NCBI GenBank assembly: GCA_000497125.2
Contig: CM035320.1
Location: 680,001-744,000 of the forward strand
From: Spironucleus salmonicida
Lineage: Eukaryota > Fornicata > Diplomonadida > Hexamitidae
Direction of reading: 5' to 3'
Length of the DNA: 64,000 nucleotides
The notes beneath the pieces were generated by a model, which was not told where the DNA came from, did not search any database, and saw only the letters and a program-made list of their open reading frames with translations. Made by a program: the position numbers and the translations under genes. Below, one piece after another: positions 58,989-64,000 of this stretch; positions within the stretch are counted from its first letter, which is position 1, and every line of letters begins with the position of its first letter.

Positions 58989-60788
58989 ATGCAAATTCTA
59001 GCCCCAACCTGTCTTCTTATAAGTTCAATTTCTACATGCAGCCCATTATAAGATAACGCAATATTAAGTTTCCCCTTCAAGTGTCCAGTAATTAATAAAT
59101 TAAAATATCTTAATGCAAACGGCAATACAATTTTAAATTGTGATCTGCAACAGGTTGAAGTGCTTGATAATGGTATTATTGCCGAAATTTAAGTAAACAG
59201 AATGCCTTAAAAAATTATTAATTCTCGTTTTCTAGCATCGTATAGTGATTCTACCGATAGAAATATTAACTTTTTTAATGTAATTTTTATAACATTTCCA
59301 GGCTTTATAGACTGTCTTAGTTGCTCTTGGGATAACGGATTTGGTGATCTGACTAAAAATTAAATTAGTAATGGAGAATTTGTGTTGGATGATAATTTTG
59401 ATTCATTAACAATTATTAATAGCAGTTTTATCTTAACAGGAGTGGTTAAGAATCTCAAAGTAATAGGCAGCATTGGTGTGGTAAATAATGTACAAACGAT
59501 AGAATCTAATAACTCAATTATTAAACTCTATAATTCTTCTAGTTCAACAATAGGTAATCTTATAAATATTAATAATTCAAAATTAACATTAGAGCTTTAT
59601 AATAGAAGTATTCAACCAATAACTAATATTACAAATAATCATAACATTTAAATTGACATTTCAGGATACATTTTTGCTGACTAATTCAGTGTTATTTAAA
59701 ATGTTATTAATAATGGTTAGATGCTAATTCAAACAAATTTAGATGTGGAAGGAGTTGTGTTGAAAGAGTATTTTACTATATACAACTATACGTCCCTACA
59801 ACCTGAAGGTACCTTGGTGATGACCCATACCTTAACTTTTAGTTCGTTTAGAGGTGATGCCTCGGGAAACATACTTTGCTCACCAATAAATATCATGAAA
59901 GACACATAAAACACTAAAATTGTATCCTACTTTAATATCTCAAGAAAAGGCTCCCTAACCTACTAAAGCTTCATTCCAGTTTCAGTCGCCTTTCAAGGCA
60001 CCGCCAATGCCAAAATCTCAGTAACAAGCAATTTTAGCGATTTTCTCGCCCCGATAACCGCGAGTGGGGTTACCAACAACGGCACCCAGGTGGATTTCTC
60101 CCAGTCGTACAGTGTTCTAGTAAAACCGTAAAGCGTATTTTATTTCTTTAAAGGCGTCGCTGACGGCTGCTCCGACGTGCAGTCTTGCGGCGCGCCGAAC
60201 GACCTCCCCACGATAGAATTCACTGGTCTTCAGCCCGCCTGGCAGAACGCAATCTCGCTACCTGACTACAAATTTAGCGCATCGGACCTCTCCGTTTCAC
60301 TTTTCATTCCATTTTCCGCTACTTTCAGCCCCCCGGAGCGTGTCACCGTCCCGTGCGTGGCATCCTGCACCTGCCCCGCGGCGTAGACCTTCAATTTGAA
60401 TCTTCTGCGCTGCGTGGACGTCGTAAATCCGATCAAAAGCTCGCTCCAGACATCATACATCTGCGGTTTCGTCCTACTTTTGATTCTAGTAGCAGCAGTC
60501 TTTGCGATTTTTGTGGTTTTCAAGGCCCAGAAACCGCAATTTCATGCCGTGGAGTCTCCGCTTACGACAGGGCGCCAGCTGCAGCCTGTGCGCTTCTCGA
60601 CGGTACCGCTCTCGCAAAAGTAGGGCAACAGTATTCGAGCCGACGAGGAGACGTTCAATTTGTCAGTGGCGTCATCGGCGCAGAACAGCATTTTGCTCGA
60701 CTCGGACCACAACGCCGGCAGTGGGCCGGACACGGGTTTCGATGGCGATGCCGCTGACTTCATGCAGCAGCTTGACGCAGCAAAGTGA
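58989..60788 (+). CDS. Type I membrane protein with Asn-rich ectodomain (A)
   Basis: 599 aa, ATG to TGA with many TAA/TAG as Gln. Signal-like start (QILAPTCLLISSISTC). The ectodomain is Asn/Ser/Ile-rich with repeated short strands (NNSIIKLYNSSSSTIGN, LININNSKLTLELYN) that suggest a parallel beta-helix and many glycosylation sites. A Cys cluster (CVASCTCPA, LLRCVDV) precedes one TM segment at about 494-516 (ICGFVLLLILVAAVFAIFVV) and an acidic cytosolic tail of about 80 residues. Composition changes from AT-rich 5' to GC-rich 3'. It shares order and style with protein B, to which it is convergent (13 bp between stops). Probably a surface protein, function unknown. Confidence 0.78.
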
Positions 60789-60801
60789 GCAACTTGCATT
60801 T

Positions 60802-62460
60802 TCACTCTTCTTCCATCTCCGTTTTCTGGCGCACCACGCCCTTGTTCTTAGTCATGTACTTCAGCAGGTTGTCGTCGTCTAGCAGCTCCTCGCCCTGGTA
60901 GAGAGTTTTCACGGTCTCGTTCTTGATATTCATTTGCTCGTTCATGAGCTTCAGGTAGTCCATCGGCGCATCTTCGTCATCAGAGTTGATTTCTACGCGG
61001 TTGAACTTGACCCTGGGTTTGGGAACAAAGTTTGCACCGTAAATCCCGGTCGGGGCGAGCTTCTGATGGGACTCGTTACGCGTGGACGCGCGGGACTGGA
61101 TCAGCCGGGAGCCAGACGTAGAAGTAGCAGATTGGTCCAAATTCAGATGAACCACTGGTAGTATTTTTGGTGGATCAGGTTAGTCTTGCACATGATGTTG
61201 GTGGAAGATCGCAATTTTCTCTCTGCAGCATAACAATAAAATCAGCAAAACCAGTAAAACCAGAACCAATAAGAATGATATAACTGTCAAAATGAGCTAA
61301 AGCGTATACGGACTTGTTACACACTGCAGCGGATCAATAGATAACATAAATCCGTAGCTGCAAATGACTTGTTTTTAGCAAATTTTGTCAAAAACTTCGT
61401 CAATAGAGCAAATTTGGTCTGAATCAAGCGTAAATGGAAGGTTTAGATCGAATTCTATTATTAAGTTGCCATGCTCTGGAAATATCATCGGAGTGCCTCT
61501 GCTGCACTGCCCGATAAAACTTCCTGTTATGTAATACGGTGCGGTTGCGCCATTTAACGAGCAGCTAAGCGCCTCTGTTTCTGTTGAGAAGCGCAGCGCT
61601 GATTTTGAAGCATTAAACTTAAAATCAAACGTAAGCTTAGCTTCTTTCTAACTAGCACTTACGAAACTAAAGTTTCTTTATATATTATCCGCATCTGAAT
61701 CCTCGCCAAAGTTAAAGGAAACTTAATCAAGGCTCACATCTTTCACAAAAAGCGTATATTTCAACATAATTTTAGAAGATTCTACGTGCTAAAACGGTGA
61801 TTTATAGAGAACTTTTCCATCGCCCTCCGTACTGTTCAGAACGATGTGGCCCACGATAGTGATATTTGAGTTCGTAACCATCCGCACCTCCTATTGCATG
61901 TAACCCATACTTACGAAAAACACTGAAATATTTGAATTTTTGATGATATATATCAGGCTGTAGTCAAACAAATTCCCTATAATTTTGATGTTAGACGTCT
62001 CCACCTTGTTAATTACGTTAAAATTAGAGTCCTAGAACATCACATTTGAATTCATGATCGCCACCTTCTAGACAAGGGCCCGGACGGATTGAATATTCGA
62101 GTCTACTATGATTAGTTCACTGATATCTCCTTAAATCTGAAAAACTGTCGAATTCTAAAGTTTCAGGCTGACGCCCTCGACGATTAGCGTATGGACCTGT
62201 GAAAACAGGACCTCCATGGCCTATCTAGCCACGCAGGAACCTATAATCGTGGAGTTGATGATAAACCTGGGGCATTCCCCGCCGTTAAGCCTCAAAACTG
62301 CATTTTGCACGCGGCTGGCGTCGATTTTATTGATTTAGTGGAAATTTCCGTTAACGAAGTTGGCCGAAACGGGATTAGTAACGGACTCAGACAGTACCAG
62401 TGCCGTGCCAGTGCATGGGGTCGCTTTGCTGCAGATCTGCAAACTAAGGCAGATGAGCAT
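60802..62460 (-). CDS. Type I membrane protein, probable paralogue (B)
   Basis: 552 aa, ATG to TGA with TAA/TAG as Gln. Signal-like start (LICLSLQICS). The ectodomain repeats strand motifs of the form NSNI (VDSNIQSV, NSNVMFQDSNF, NSNISVFFV, NSNITIVGH), like a short beta-helix. A membrane-proximal Cys cluster (DQICSIDEVFDKICQKQVIC) precedes a TM segment at about 390-415 (LTVISFLLVLVLLVLLILLL). A cytosolic tail of about 135 residues ends in acidic EMEEE and contains NSDDEDAP, a possible casein-kinase-2 type site. Layout matches protein A, so the two are likely ancient duplicates in inverted orientation, though direct sequence identity is low. Confidence 0.78.
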
Positions 62461-62556
62461 TCAAAATTCGAAATTTAATATATATTATTATACGACGAGC
62501 CACGTTTAATGTCAAAAAGTTGTACCACGGCGGGCGAAATTCATTCATTCAGCAAA

Positions 62557-63039
62557 TCACTCTACAAACTCGCAGAAAATATCGTCCAGGAGGCTGTAGT
62601 CGAGCCTGAGAGCCTTCGCGAGGCCGGAGTCGTCTTTTTACGCTGCAAACTTGTCGAGAAACTCCTGCGCCAGCGCCTAGTTGTCAATTTTCTGGGCCAC
62701 TGCGGCCTACGGCATTTTGAAATTGAAAGAAACACGCTGCTAAGATGGCCGCTTCAAAGCGCTGATTTCCAAAGCAAGTGGTTTATTGGGCTCCGGGAGC
62801 TCGATGCTTATTTTGGGTAGCGGTAGATTTCTATCCACGTACTCGTCGAATTCGAGCTTTTGGGCGCTCGCGATCGCCGCAATTTGCTGCTGGCGACTCG
62901 AGAAGGCGACAGGCGTTGCTGAAAAAATTGCTGCAAATTGGATGTACAATGCATCGTAGTCAGTGGCGTTTAGCTGTGACGGGTTCGCCAGTACCTTAAA
63001 TTTTTGTGAAACCGACTGAATGTGCTTTCTCGAGGACAT
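62557..63039 (-). CDS. Unknown 160-aa protein, helical
   Basis: ATG to TGA, with several TAG/TAA as Gln. Predominantly helical and Ala/Gln-rich (SSRQQQIAAIASAQKLEF), with a central Pro-rich IELPEPNKPLAL and a second helix-rich half (AQEFLDKFAAQKDDSGLAK). No TM segment, Cys cluster or known motif. It lies 96 bp upstream of protein B on the same strand, and its start is 237 bp from the divergent hydrogenase start. Possibly cytoskeletal, but I do not recognise it. Confidence 0.62.
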
Positions 63040-63276
63040 TGTGAAGTAGAAAATATGATTGATTATGTATAATATTGTATATAAGTTGTGTCGCGCTGTA
63101 AAAAGTAATTATTAAAAAAATCTTAATAATATAATTCTGTACGCAGGCAAAATTTATTGATTATTGTTTAATATAGATAATAAGAATAATGCTTGTAAGC
63201 TAAAATATACAAAATCAATGAATAATGTTTTTAATTCATATAATAATTATATAAATGTTTGACTTGATTATTTAAA

Positions 63277-64000
63277 ATGAAGGTAAGATAGTCTCCTTTT
63301 AAGATCGATATTACAAATGGACCAATTGACCGCAATGACGCCATTTAGATTGATTATCAAAAATGTATTGGATGTTAGATGTGCGCTAAAACATGCACGG
63401 ATTCATAAAATTTTAATATCTTTAAGATCTCTGCTCCTAAAACAAAACCTTTTGTTAATGCATATGGTTCAGTTGCCGAAGGAACTGAAAGAAATGCCCT
63501 CGCAGGAACTGACTGCACAGGTTGTGGTGCTTGTGTACGTGCTTGCCCTGTTGAGGCATTAATGCCTGCTTTTAATATAAGACCAGTTTTAGAACAAATC
63601 AGCGAGAAGAAGAAGGTTACTATAGCTGTCATTGCTCCTAGTACCCGTGTAGGACTGGCTGAAGGAATGGGCATGGGTGTCGGTGTTACGGCAGAAAGAT
63701 AAATGGTTTATGAACTCAAATAGATGGGATTTGACTACGTATTTGATAATATGTGGGGAGCTGATGCCACTACCACTGAAGATGCTAAAGAGATCCTTAA
63801 GGCGAAAGCAGCAGGTAAAACTGCTTTTACCTCATGCTGCCCTGCATGGGTTAAGCTTGTAGAGACTACTTATCCTGAATTGCTTCCTAATATTTCTAGT
63901 GCTCGTTCTCCTCATGGCATTATTTGCTCTGTTATTAAGAAATACTTTGCTAAGGATATTGGCAAAAAGGCAGATGAACTTTACGTAGTTGGTGTTATGC
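63277..64000 (+). CDS. [FeFe]-hydrogenase, 5' part (cut by window end)
   Basis: Reversibly reduces protons to H2 using reduced ferredoxin, disposing of electrons in anaerobic metabolism (cytosol or hydrogenosome). The visible 241 residues hold two [4Fe-4S] ferredoxin motifs (C30, C33, C36, C40 in CIGCQMCAKTC and C80, C83, C86, C90 in CTGCGACVRAC). The H-cluster domain start follows, with motif L1 TSCCPAW at 185-191 and SPHGIICSVIK. Motifs L2 and L3 lie beyond the window. No obvious hydrogenosomal leader precedes the ferredoxin domain, so this is the short protist or Giardia-like architecture. Read through TAA and TAG as Gln (RQMVYELKQMGF). Confidence 0.93.

Noticed and set aside
63375-63674. 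99-codon antisense frame over the hydrogenase
   Set aside because: Shadow of the ferredoxin and H-cluster coding frame.
63277-64000. Bacterial origin or contamination suggested by the hydrogenase
   Set aside because: In-frame TAA/TAG as Gln, shared with the ribosomal and receptor genes on the same contig, shows it belongs to this genome.

Overview
The window looks like nuclear DNA of an anaerobic flagellate that reads UAA and UAG as glutamine and stops only at UGA. Every convincing gene here (ribosomal protein L7, a UBA-like protein, an RRM protein, a SCYL2-like pseudokinase, an [FeFe]-hydrogenase, a 2264-residue cysteine-rich receptor) stays in frame through TAA and TAG codons and ends at TGA. 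No spliceosomal introns are needed to read any of them. The code, the apparent lack of introns, the [FeFe]-hydrogenase, the cysteine-rich surface proteins and the LRR and Myb genes together fit a hexamitid diplomonad (Hexamita, Trepomonas or Spironucleus type) best. Oxymonads and ciliates share the code and are not excluded. GC-rich genes sit in AT-rich spacers.

Layout: (1) 1-8288 is a giant inverted repeat, with arms of at least 3915 bp around a 458-bp spacer. Each arm carries a two-repeat Myb gene. A complete ribosomal protein L7 gene straddles the left arm and spacer, and its C-terminal half recurs in the right arm. (2) 8289-12346 is AT-rich with no supported gene. (3) 12347-30852 is a nearly perfect head-to-tail array of about 15.5 units of 1193 bp. 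Each unit carries a second, different Myb gene on the minus strand: 16 copies, one frameshifted. (4) 30779-44074 is a second giant inverted repeat, with 6142-bp arms and a 1012-bp spacer. Each arm holds a type I membrane protein, an LRR protein, an RRM protein and a tRNA-Met. A UBA-like protein gene straddles left arm and spacer. The outer ends carry the last 74 bp of the Myb unit, up to its start codon. (5) 44144-53546 holds two minus-strand genes: a huge cysteine-rich multi-TM protein and a SCYL2-like pseudokinase. (6) 53547-56370 is AT-rich spacer. (7) 56371-64000 holds a WW-domain (CEP164-like) protein, a small unknown protein, two convergent type I membrane proteins, another unknown protein, and the 5' part of an [FeFe]-hydrogenase that runs off the window.

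The most striking feature is structural. Two independent palindromes share one design: a gene crosses the inner edge of the left arm, and the novel junction lies about 90-105 bp upstream of that gene's start. Between them lies a freshly amplified array of Myb genes. The second palindrome also leaves a CDS-less copy of the Myb-array 5' region pointing antisense into the cysteine-rich receptor gene. The sequence suggests ongoing fold-back duplication and tandem amplification of putative transcription factors. A misassembly from fold-back reads must be excluded first. Frames were read by eye, so single-base details in the long genes deserve recomputing.
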